A stretch of 8,780 nucleotides of DNA from an uncultured Clostridia bacterium (GTDB taxonomy: Bacteria > Bacillota > Clostridia > Christensenellales > Pumilibacteraceae), in NCBI GenBank assembly GCA_934247335.1, contig CAKQJJ010000043.1, positions 1 through 8,780 on the forward strand, written 5' to 3'. Under the pieces are notes generated by a model. That model was not told where the DNA came from and did not search any database. It saw only the letters and a list, made by a program, of their open reading frames with translations. Made by a program: the position numbers and the translations under genes. Below are positions 1-7,700 of the stretch, in pieces (within the stretch, counting starts at the first letter, position 1; each line of letters starts with the position of its first letter).

Positions 1-3000
1 AAGTAAACCTTGTCGCCCATAATAAACGCGGTGTACGTCTTGTTGTCGAAGGTGTATTCAACCGCTCTCGCTTCGCCGTCCAGCCAGTACGAAGAGGGCA
101 GCTTGCTGAGGTACAGGCTTCCTTTTTCAAACGGGTTGAGGAAGAACGCTTCCTTAAAGGTAGCTTTTGCATCCGCGCCGTAAGTCATGATTACGATTCC
201 GGAATTTTTATCGATGAAGCCGGGATGCTCTTCGCCGCCGACTACGATAACCACCGCTCCGTCGAGCGCGTAGGTTTCGGCTTCCTTAAAGGATACGTCG
301 CCTCTGAACGGATATGCGTCGCACTTGGCTTCGCCGTCGGGATTGACGTCGAGAACGGCGCTGTTTCTGGTGTAGATATTGGACTGATCGCTTCTGTTGT
401 CGTTTCTGTTTCTGAGCTCTGTTGCCACGTAAACGTTGTTGTAGGCGGGCGCTTCGGTCCACTTTGCGTAGACGGTTACGTTTTCGTTAAGCGCGCTACC
501 GGCGTTCCACTCGGTGCCTTTTTCAAACGTTGCGGTGGTGTACCAGCCAAGGAACTTCAAGCCCTTGATTGCGGGATTTTCCACAACCGTTTTTTCGCCG
601 AGCGCGTATTCCTGAACGTAGGAATTGTTTTCGCCGAGAACGACGGTGAGAGTACGTTTTTGCATCCAGTTTGCGTACAGCGTTACGTTCTTTTCGGGAA
701 CAAACGTGCCGCTTACCTTTTCGACGAACATCGGGTCGAGGTACCAGCCGCGGAACACGAAGCCGTCGATATTGCTAAGCTCGGGCAGAGCGACGCCGAT
801 ATTTACGTTTACTTCTCCGCCGACTACCTTAGCCGCATCTTCTTCGGAAACGGTCTTTCCGCCGAGGTCGAACGTAAGCGTTACCATGGGTTTGACCATG
901 GTGCAGTTTTTGCCGTCCAACGTCAGGCGCCAGTATTCGGTTTCGCCGAAGTACACGTCAAAGTCGTAGTCTTTGCCTTCGACTTTTTCGTAAGTTCCGG
1001 TCTTGTCGCCGTAAGTAATAGTGCCGGTGCCGTCCAGAGCGACTTTTTCTTCTCCGAACGCGTAAGAACCTGCCCATTGATCGAGCGCTTTATTGCTTGA
1101 CGAGCTGTTGCCCTTGCCGAAACTAGCGGCGGTGGTTGCTATTCTTATAAGCACCTCGTTGCTGTCGAGATCGGTTACTACAACCGTCTTGGAATTCTTG
1201 ATTTCTGCGATTTCCAGCTTGTTGCCGGCTGCGTCGGTAATGGAAACGTTGGAATAGATGTGATTTTTGTACATGAACACGTCGGTAAGACCGTTTCTCG
1301 TGTTGACGCGCGCGAACTGAGCTTCCCACGTTTTGGCGTCGGGATCCCAAACGCCGTACGAAGAAGCCATTTTGTTGCTCGTCTGATACTCGGCGTTACC
1401 GAATATGTACAGGTCGTTTCCTATCTTGGTATCGTTGTAAAGACCCGCGATTACGCCGCTCTTGACGTCGAACCAGAAATAGCACTCTTTGTTGTTGCCG
1501 TCTTTCCAGGTGATTCTGCCGCTTGCGGGGTCGTACGAAACGATGGTACCGGTTTTCGTTCCGCTTATCTTTCCGTCTTCGGAAATGGTGAGCGTTTTGT
1601 TTGCGCTGTTGCCGTAGCCGCCGTTGTAAATCTCGGTGCCGTTGTACGTTCCGACGTACGCGCTAAGTTCCTTCCAGGTTGCTTCGAGCGTTCTGCCCGC
1701 CGCACCCTTAGCCACGGGAGTATCGAGAGGAATGTCGTTTCCGCCGATGTTCCAGCCTGCAAACTGATAGTATTTAAGCGTTTTGCTGTCGAATCTGTCT
1801 TCGAGAACGGGCAGATAGTCGCCTATTCTGACGCCTTCGGCTGCCTTTATTTCGTGTTTGACGCCCTCTGCGTCCAGATAGTAAAGCACTACTTCGTCGC
1901 GCCAGTCGGCAACGAGAACGAGGTTTTCGGACACGACCGTGCCGCTCGTAAAGGTTTTGCCGTCTGCCGTCTTCCAACCGAAGAATACTTTGCCTTCCGC
2001 TTCGGGAGTGACGGTAGTAAGCACGGTGTTCTGATTGAAGTTTGCGTTTTTGTAACCCTTTTCGGTTTTGGTAAGACCCGCAAAAGCGTCCTCGTTTGCA
2101 AGAGTAACGCCGCCCAGATCGTATTCGACGGTGACGGTGGGCAGTTTTGCCTCGTAAGTCTTTGCCGCAAGGTCGAGAGTGTAAACTTCGTACTTGCTGC
2201 CGTCGATTGCCGTAACGCCGATGGTTTTATCGTCGATTACCGTATACTTCGCGATAATCGCGCCGTCCTTTTTGATAAATCCGGTACCGCTTATAAATAT
2301 CTTCTCGGCGCCGGCGTATTCGCCTTCCAAGCCGTCAAGCTCGGTCATATCGCTGCCGTTCCAGCCAAACGAAGCGATAAGGCTGCCGTTTTTGTCTTTG
2401 ACGTACAGATTTTCGGCTCCGTAGCAATCCTTTGCGGCAACGGCGTTTCCGTTAATGTCCGCGAAAGTCGCTCCGAAATATACCTTTCCGTCAAGAATAA
2501 ACACGTTAAGCGTTTTTTCTTCGCCGTCGTTGTAATAAAGCGACATTGCGATTGCCTTGTTCCACACCGAAGCCGTGCTCTTATCCGCGTCGATCGCGTC
2601 CGCGTACGGCGTTGCGATAACCGAATAGTTGTAGTCCTTATACGCGGGCTTGATCATGATGCCGGTGGCAAAATCGATATAAGCGTATTCGGTGGTTGCC
2701 TTGCTTTCGTCGTAATAATGTTCGGTGGTGACGTTTCCGTCCTCGTCGGTAATCGTGCGCGCCGACTGGGGCAGAACTTTTATGGTCACTCTGCCGGTAA
2801 GCATATCGTAGTCGTAGAACTCGTACTTGGTGCCGACGGTGAAAGGATGAGCTTCGCCCACGCCCGTGCCGTCCGCTCCCAGATAGAACGGCGCATTGTT
2901 TGCCCAGGTGGTGTCGAACGAAGCGGCGCCTCTTGCGTATTCGCTGCCGAACGCGTTGTCGCCGTAAGCGTTTAACATTACGCTCTTATAATATTTGTTT

Positions 3001-4586
3001 TCGTAAGGGAGCAGAACGCGGTCGTCGTGTTCGATGACCACTTCGCCGTAAATCGACGAATATACGTCGCGGGTGCCGTGATAATAGTCGGGCGCAAGCG
3101 TGGTTTTGGTCCACACTCTTGCGTTGGACAGTTCGGGGATGACTATTTCACGGGTGCCTTTTTCTTCTTCCTGATCGTAAGAAGCGCAGTATTCGATTGC
3201 CGTGCCGCTTTCGGTAAGCGTGGGCGCGACGAGCACTTCTATTTTATGATCGTATATGTAGTTGTGACCGGTGGCTTTTACTACCTGAGTAACTTCGCCG
3301 TAAACCGAAGTGTAAACGTACGCGCCGTCCTTGGTGTGAGTGGGCGCGATTGCCGTGAGAGTCCACACGGTTTTATCGGAAAGCGCGGGAACGACTATTT
3401 CCTGCTTGCCCCTCTCTTCGCCCTCTTCGCTGTCGTAATCGGCGCAATATTCGATTGCGGTACCGGTTTGGTTGAGCGTGGGGGCAACGGTCATTTCGAT
3501 TTTATGTTCTCTCGTATAATCGTGACCCACGGGTTCGAGTTCGAGCTCTACGGTGCCGTAAACCGAAGTGTACACCGCCTTGCCTTTTTTGGTGTGATAG
3601 ACGGTTTTTTCCACCGTCCAGACGCTCTGATCGGTAAGCACGGGGATTTCTATCTCGCGCGAGCCTTTTTTGCCCTCTTCCTCGGTTTCGTAATCGGCGC
3701 AATACTCGATTGCCTTTCCGGTTTGGTTAAGCGTGGGCATGGTTACCACTTCGATTTTATGATCGGTTTCGTAGTCGTGTCCGAGCGCGGGAACGACAAA
3801 TTCTATCGTGCCGTACGTTGCGGACGTGAACACGCGTTTGCCTTCCTCGGTGTGAGTGGGCACAACCGCTCTTTTTTCGTTTTCGGTCCATTCTGCGCTG
3901 TCGGACAGGGCGGGAATTTCCACTTCGACGAATCCCTTTTCGCCCTCTTCTTCGTGATTGTATTTGTCGCAAAGATGCAGTCCTTTGCCCTTTTCGGTGA
4001 GCGTGGGAGCCTGCGTTATCGTGTAGTTATTGCCCTTGAAAGTGTGACCGGTGGGAGCCAGTTCGATTTCCACCGAGCCGAATTCGCACTTGAACGTAGC
4101 GGTGCCGGGCGTGGTGTGACCTGCTTCGACAACCGTGTATTCTTTGGAGCCGAGCACGGGAAGAACCACTTCGTCCTGTCCGTCGCCGTCTTTGCATACG
4201 AAAACCGCTTTGCCTTCGCTCTCTTCGGTGGGCATAACGGTAATTGTCGCAATCACTCCGTCGTAGTCGTGACCGAGAGGTTTGATTGCGACCGTGGCTT
4301 TACCGTATTCGCATTCGTAAACCGCTTCTCCTGGAAGGGTGTGCGTGGGAGCCTTTTCCGAAACTTTCGTCCAGAACGAGGTGTCGGAAACGGAGGGAAT
4401 GGAAATTTCTTCCGTCTTGGTTCCGTCCGCAGAAACTCGCTTAGCCGTGCCGGACGCCGTTTCGGTCGGAAAATTGGTTATTATCCAATCGCCGTAAGTG
4501 ATGTTTTCTTCCTTACAGCCCGACGCGAAAGCAGTGAACGCCATGAGCGCAGACGTAGCAAGCAACAATAATCTGCTTTTTTTCAT
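1..4586 (-). CDS. Giant repeat-rich surface lipoprotein with GHDY repeats and InlB B-type repeats (3'-partial)
   Basis: Read directly from the sequence: ATG at 4586-4584, open for 1528 codons to the left edge with no stop. Residues 1-24 form a lipoprotein signal peptide: Lys2, Lys3, hydrophobic core 6-20, then ASGC with Cys24 as the lipidated residue. The mature protein should be tethered outside the membrane after Lgt/LspA processing. Domain order: six tandem GHDY repeats (29-521); a beta-rich region (522-816) ending in an LDGxG-like module (754-816); two Listeria-Bacteroides/InlB B-type repeats (817-971); a beta-rich 'VGTY' segment (from about 978); a Gly/Ser/Asn linker near 1160; an LDGxG module (1168-1233); two more InlB-type repeats (1235-1376); then uncharacterised sequence to the edge. 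No catalytic motif is visible. In known families these repeats occur in adhesins and envelope proteins. A role in adhesion or surface interaction is inference. The gene has its own promoter 140 bases downstream of another giant surface gene. Confidence 0.94.
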   Translation of the reverse strand, partial: MKKSRLLLLATSALMAFTAFASGCKEENITYGDWIITNFPTETASGTAKRVSADGTKTEEISIPSVSDTSFWTKVSEKAPTHTLPGEAVYECEYGKATVAIKPLGHDYDGVIATITVMPTEESEGKAVFVCKDGDGQDEVVLPVLGSKEYTVVEAGHTTPGTATFKCEFGSVEIELAPTGHTFKGNNYTITQAPTLTEKGKGLHLCDKYNHEEEGEKGFVEVEIPALSDSAEWTENEKRAVVPTHTEEGKRVFTSATYGTIEFVVPALGHDYETDHKIEVVTMPTLNQTGKAIEYCADYETEEEGKKGSREIEIPVLTDQSVWTVEKTVYHTKKGKAVYTSVYGTVELELEPVGHDYTREHKIEMTVAPTLNQTGTAIEYCADYDSEEGEERGKQEIVVPALSDKTVWTLTAIAPTHTKDGAYVYTSVYGEVTQVVKATGHNYIYDHKIEVLVAPTLTESGTAIEYCASYDQEEEKGTREIVIPELSNARVWTKTTLAPDYYHGTRDVYSSIYGEVVIEHDDRVLLPYENKYYKSVMLNAYGDNAFGSEYARGAASFDTTWANNAPFYLGADGTGVGEAHPFTVGTKYEFYDYDMLTGRVTIKVLPQSARTITDEDGNVTTEHYYDESKATTEYAYIDFATGIMIKPAYKDYNYSVIATPYADAIDADKSTASVWNKAIAMSLYYNDGEEKTLNVFILDGKVYFGATFADINGNAVAAKDCYGAENLYVKDKNGSLIASFGWNGSDMTELDGLEGEYAGAEKIFISGTGFIKKDGAIIAKYTVIDDKTIGVTAIDGSKYEVYTLDLAAKTYEAKLPTVTVEYDLGGVTLANEDAFAGLTKTEKGYKNANFNQNTVLTTVTPEAEGKVFFGWKTADGKTFTSGTVVSENLVLVADWRDEVVLYYLDAEGVKHEIKAAEGVRIGDYLPVLEDRFDSKTLKYYQFAGWNIGGNDIPLDTPVAKGAAGRTLEATWKELSAYVGTYNGTEIYNGGYGNSANKTLTISEDGKISGTKTGTIVSYDPASGRITWKDGNNKECYFWFDVKSGVIAGLYNDTKIGNDLYIFGNAEYQTSNKMASSYGVWDPDAKTWEAQFARVNTRNGLTDVFMYKNHIYSNVSITDAAGNKLEIAEIKNSKTVVVTDLDSNEVLIRIATTAASFGKGNSSSSNKALDQWAGSYAFGEEKVALDGTGTITYGDKTGTYEKVEGKDYDFDVYFGETEYWRLTLDGKNCTMVKPMVTLTFDLGGKTVSEEDAAKVVGGEVNVNIGVALPELSNIDGFVFRGWYLDPMFVEKVSGTFVPEKNVTLYANWMQKRTLTVVLGENNSYVQEYALGEKTVVENPAIKGLKFLGWYTTATFEKGTEWNAGSALNENVTVYAKWTEAPAYNNVYVATELRNRNDNRSDQSNIYTRNSAVLDVNPDGEAKCDAYPFRGDVSFKEAETYALDGAVVIVVGGEEHPGFIDKNSGIVIMTYGADAKATFKEAFFLNPFEKGSLYLSKLPSSYWLDGEARAVEYTFDNKTYTAFIMGDKVY
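459..884 (-). repeat. Second pair of Listeria-Bacteroides (InlB B-type) repeats
   Basis: Residues 1235-1307 run from VTLTFDLGGKTV through FVFRGWYLDPMF to VTLYANW. Residues 1310-1376 run from KRTLTVVLGENN through LKFLGWYTTATF to VTVYAKW. These are near-textbook copies: 'FxGWYxxxxF' followed by 'VTxYAxW'. They are closer to the family consensus than the first pair. Confidence 0.92.
888..1085 (-). other. LDGxG-type beta module between the InlB repeat pairs
   Basis: Residues 1168-1233 begin LDQWAGSYAFGEEKVALDG, continue TGTITYGDKTGTYEKVEG and end in TLDGKNCTMVKP. The order is x-G-x-Y, LDGxGxxxxxxxxGxY, a strand, and a final short strand. A related segment (residues 754-816, DNA 2327-2139) precedes the first InlB pair: EGEYAG, ISGTGFIKKDGAIIAKYTV. 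Similar segments occur in the upstream protein. I do not recognise a named family. Confidence 0.5.
1674..2138 (-). repeat. First pair of Listeria-Bacteroides (InlB B-type) repeats
   Basis: Residues 817-895 run from TVTVEYDLGG through VFFGWKTADGKTFTSG to LVADW. Residues 898-971 run from EVVLYYLDAEG through FAGWNIGG to LEATW. Both show the family's signature of an initial beta-strand, a central F-x-GW, and a terminal strand ending in x-W. The second copy is more diverged. These repeats form small beta-grasp-like modules in known surface proteins. Confidence 0.82.
3024..4502 (-). repeat. Six tandem GHDY-type protein repeats (about 75-90 residues each)
   Basis: Units, by DNA position: 4502-4263, 4256-4038, 4028-3771, 3761-3516, 3506-3258 and 3248-3024. 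Each unit has a first half like 'APTLTxxGxAIEYCADY...EIxIPxLSDxxxW' and a second half like 'PTHTxxGxxVYTSVYGxVxxxxxPxGHDY'. The terminal signature is GHDY, GHTF, GHDY, GHDY and GHNY in units 1 to 5; unit 6 lacks it. Units 4, 5 and 6 all begin HKIE and share IEYCA[DS]Y. Units 4 and 5 are also close at DNA level, suggesting a recent duplication. The pattern resembles the 'PTCTxxGxxxYTCxxCGxxYxxxxPxxGHxY' repeats common in Bacillota surface proteins, but here the paired CxxC is missing and most units keep a single Cys. Confidence 0.85.
4515..4586 (-). other. Lipoprotein signal peptide with lipobox
   Basis: MKKSRLLLLATSALMAFTAF is followed by ASGC. It has the positive n-region, the hydrophobic h-region and a lipobox ending in Gly-Cys. 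The lipidated Cys24 is encoded at 4517-4515. The residues after it (KEEN) are charged, as expected for a mature lipoprotein N-terminus. Ala at -3 instead of the commoner Leu is tolerated in known lipoboxes. Confidence 0.88.
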
Positions 4587-4595
4587 GTCTTATAT

Positions 4596-4601
4596 CTCCT
4601 T
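4596..4601 (-). promoter_or_regulatory. Strong Shine-Dalgarno (AAGGAG)
   Basis: Minus-strand AAGGAG lies nine bases upstream of the ATG at 4586. With the Lys-Lys and hydrophobic signal peptide that follows, it fixes the start codon of the lipoprotein gene. Confidence 0.85.
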
Positions 4602-4623
4602 CATAAAATTTATTGCTTATCCG

Positions 4624-4658
4624 ATTATATAAAACGCCGCAAAGGTGCTTCATATAAT
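4624..4658 (-). promoter_or_regulatory. Predicted 5'-end hairpin in the leader
   Basis: In the minus-strand transcript, positions 4658-4647 (ATTATATGAAGC) pair with 4635-4624 (GTTTTATATAAT) over 12 pairs with an 11-base loop. Two of the pairs are G-U. On the plus strand the same positions would be A-C mismatches, so the fold favours the minus transcript. The 5' arm begins at about the predicted transcription start, the position of known 5' stabilising stem-loops in Bacillota mRNAs. The stem is A/U-rich and may be weak. As DNA, the dyad just downstream of -10 could instead be an operator. Confidence 0.4.
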
Positions 4659-4664
4659 TAACAT

Positions 4665-4693
4665 ATTATAGCATCGTAATCGATTTTAGTCAA
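4665..4693 (-). promoter_or_regulatory. Sigma-A-type extended -10 promoter for the lipoprotein gene
   Basis: Minus-strand TTGACT (4693-4688, five of six matches to TTGACA), a 17-base spacer, and a perfect TATAAT (4670-4665) preceded by TGC, the extended -10 element. The predicted start of transcription is near 4658, giving a leader of about 70 bases before the ATG at 4586. The promoter lies between two same-strand genes, so the downstream gene can be expressed independently of the upstream one. Confidence 0.85.
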
Positions 4694-4707
4694 TTATTTT
4701 TTAAGTT

Positions 4708-4726
4708 TCGGGTCAAAAAAGCCCGA
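4708..4726 (-). terminator. Weak stem-loop just after the upstream stop (doubtful terminator)
   Basis: On the minus strand the bases immediately after the TAA form TCGGG, a nine-base loop containing six T, then CCCGA. The stem is only five pairs and is not followed by a T-run; the T-run lies in the loop. This is not a canonical intrinsic terminator. It is listed because it is the only inverted repeat between the upstream stop and the downstream promoter. Read-through into the next gene is quite possible. Confidence 0.25.
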
Positions 4727-7700
4727 TTACGCGTTGAAAACGGTGCCTGCGGCGAAATATCCCACGTTTTCGCTCGTAAGAGTGGTGGCTGCAAGCGTCA
4801 TGCTTCCGGGCGCGAGAACGTTGGTAATGTTAAACGTAAACGCGTTTTTACCCACCGATACGGTTACCACTCCGTTTTTCACCGAATAAGTGCCTTCTCC
4901 GACGAATACGGGCGCGTATTTCGAGGCGTAATCGCCGTCCTCGAATTCGCTCGAAGTCGAAGAGATAATCACTTTGCCGTCGTCCGTGAACGCAAACGAC
5001 GTGGTTGCCGAATACGCTTCGTCATCGTAGTAGAAGTTGTAGGTTGCGGTGTACGTTTTGCCTTTAACAAGCGTTTCGTCTGCCGCAAATTGCATTTTTT
5101 CGGCGGTTTTTTGGGTCGTATTAAGCACGAAAACTGTGATATTTCCGCTCTTTGCGTCGGTAAACGCCAGCTTGTCGCCGCTTAAAACGTACGCTCCCGC
5201 GTTTCCGCCCAGCGTAGCTTTTCCGAAGCCGTCTAAAATAAGCGCGCCGTCCGCGCTCGTATAGCTTCCGCGCTCGCTGCCGGCAAAGGTTATTCCGTTT
5301 GTCAGGTTGCCCCATTTGTCCAGACGGACTATGCGGCTTGTTCCAGCTCCGGTAACTTCGACTATCGCTCCGTCGTCGGTTATCGCCCCGCCTGCCACAA
5401 GGCTGACGGTAACCTCGCTGCCGATAAGCGTGCTTGTTTCGGACAGGAAGTACGTTTTTTCGCCCGCTGCGGTAACGGCGCGCAGAACGAAGTTCTTTCC
5501 GCCTATCGCGGCAATTTCGCCGGCGGTGAAATAGTCGTCGAACACTACCGTTCCGGTGCAGCCCACCATAAACAAGCCGTCTTTGACGCGCTCGGCTTTT
5601 ACGAGAATTTTGCCGCCGTCCGAAGATTTTGCCACGGCGGAGATTTTTTCGCCTTGGATATCGGCAAGACCGGTAAATACCATGCCGCCGCAATCGACGG
5701 TTATTCTGCCGTACGCGTCAAGCGTGACGAAATAGCCGGTTACCGCGCCTTTTCCGAGCGAAACCGCCATATCGTTGCCGTCGTAACGCTTTTCGAGTAT
5801 CTGAAGCGCGTACGTAGCCGTCGTGGGCTTGCCGCGCAAGTTTACCGTAACCGTGTAGCGATAAAATCCGGGCGTGGTAAAGCTTATCGTGGAAATATCG
5901 GTGCATTTGCGTTTTTCCGCTTCGGAAAGCGCGCCGTCCGCCGTGATAATTTCGATGCCGGCAAAGAATCTGGCTTCCGCGGCAAGCGAGGCTTCCGCTC
6001 CCATTACGTCGTTTTTAACGCGCACGATGGCTCCGTCGGTAATAAACGCGTTTTCAAAAATAATACCTTCGGCGTTCATTCCCTCTATATTTCGCACGGT
6101 AAGCACGTTGCCGAACGTATCGAACACGAACGACGCGCTCTCTCCGTACGCAAACGACGGCAAAACGTCGAAATAAGTGACGATAAGTTCGCCCGCTTTT
6201 ACTTCGTAGCGGATACGGGTTTTGGAATAGCTCTTCGAGTCGAAGCTGATAAAGCCTGTGCCGTAGCCGTCGAGGAAGATATACATATTGTCGGAAACGT
6301 ATTTTCCGAAGTATTCGTCCCGCTGCAAAAGAGCGAAGGTTTTGTTTTCGGGGTCCACTTTGAATTTATACGAGAACGGGCTTTCGGAAGCGGAACCGAT
6401 ACCGAACATGAATACCGTTTTGTTTGCGTAGTCCGATCCGCCGCCTTTTTCCGCCGACATTTCGTAGGAAGAAAGCACCTTTACGGTTTTGTCGTCCACG
6501 AGATATTCAAAGCCCTCGTGATTATCCGCCGCGAGAACGGCGTCTTTGCCGTCCACGGTGCCGCGGAACGTCATGCCCGCGTACTCCTTTACGACGTCGG
6601 TTTTGTCGATTTTGGCGAATTTTTTGTCGGTAATCGTGAAGTTGTAACGTTGTCCGTCAAACGTAAGCGAGCCGGCAGAACCGACCGCGCTGCCCGAGAG
6701 CGTAACTTCGGCTTTGCCCCACTTTACTTCGTAATAGCTGTCGGTAGTTCGCTTTTCCACGAGGCGTGTGTAAAGCGCGAAGGTAAAGCTTTCGCCGCTT
6801 TGCTTGTCTTTAAGGTCGAAAAGCTCGATGGTGTACGAAGCGTACGTGGTCATTATCACGTGATTGGACGACGAATTGACGATAAGGCGATCGACAAGTT
6901 CGTATCTGTCCGAAGAGAAATAGGCAAGCGATCTTCTTTCGTTGGAATAGGGCATGCGCAGCGAATTTACGGGAACCAGTACGGCAATTCCGTTTTCGTA
7001 GTACATGGAATAGTCGTTATCGCCGACGTAAACCTTTATTTCGCTTTCGGTTTCGGCGTCCGCCATACGGGCGACTCTGCCGTTTATAACCATTTCGCCG
7101 TTTTCGCGTACGATCATGTCGCCGAACGATTTGGTGGGAGCGACCGACGACGTGCCGGTGTCCGTTCCCCAGTCCTCGCTGCCGTCGCCGTAGTCTTCGT
7201 TATCCTCTTCCACCGCGTACATTATTCCGGTGAAATACGTGCCGGTTATGTTGGCGTCGATGACGGTAACGGTTACGCGCGCGGTAACTTTTTCGTACGT
7301 GAGAGTCAAAACGTATCTGCCGGGTGCGAAGACGTCGGCTTTGCCCTCTATCATGTCGAACGTAACCGCAACCGAAGAGCCGTCCTTTATTATTTCAAAC
7401 AAATCGCCCGCTTTCAGCGTTGCTCCGGTGAAAACCACGGTGTCGAACGCGTTTATTTTTACGCCCGAATCCACCGTAAGCGTGTATTCGGCGTACACCG
7501 GCGCGTTTTCGGGACCTTCGGCGTACACGGCGATGCGGACGCGCTGCTCGCCTGCGGAAGTAAAGTCTATCTCGCCCGAAACCGGCTCGGCATAGCAGGT
7601 GATGCCGTCCACCCAGTCTTTATTGGTGGTAAGCGTTTGTTTTTTGTCGTTTATCGTAACTTTAAGGTTGGAAAAAGCGTCGAATGAAGTCGTTCCCTTG

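Noticed and set aside
225..1100. Plus-strand open frame of 291 codons
   Set aside because: It is codon-aligned antisense to the lipoprotein gene and open only because TTA, CTA and TCA are rare there. The translation has no recognisable domain, while the minus strand encodes InlB repeats here.
1260..2975. Plus-strand open frame of 571 codons
   Set aside because: Codon-aligned antisense shadow that ends exactly where the sense strand uses a TTA codon. No ribosome site or family signature was seen.
3024..4502. Regular DNA repeats as a CRISPR array
   Set aside because: The repeats are in-frame protein repeats of 220-260 bases with graded divergence, with no short identical repeats and unique spacers.
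3027..4571. Plus-strand open frame of 514 codons with apparent internal repeats
   Set aside because: The repeats are the reverse complement of the GHDY repeats. The frame stops at the TTA codon of the signal peptide.
4727..4790. Possible C-terminal sortase signal
   Set aside because: The C-terminus has no LPxTG-like motif, hydrophobic stretch or basic tail.
5121..5693. Minus-strand 190-codon frame rich in Arg
   Set aside because: Out-of-frame reading inside the well-supported large gene. The Arg/Ser/Gly-rich translation without domains is typical of a shifted frame.
5654..7687. Plus-strand open frame of 677 codons
   Set aside because: Codon-aligned antisense of the upstream giant gene, ending at a sense TCA codon. 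The composition (rich in Val, Phe, Arg and His) is typical of an antisense translation.
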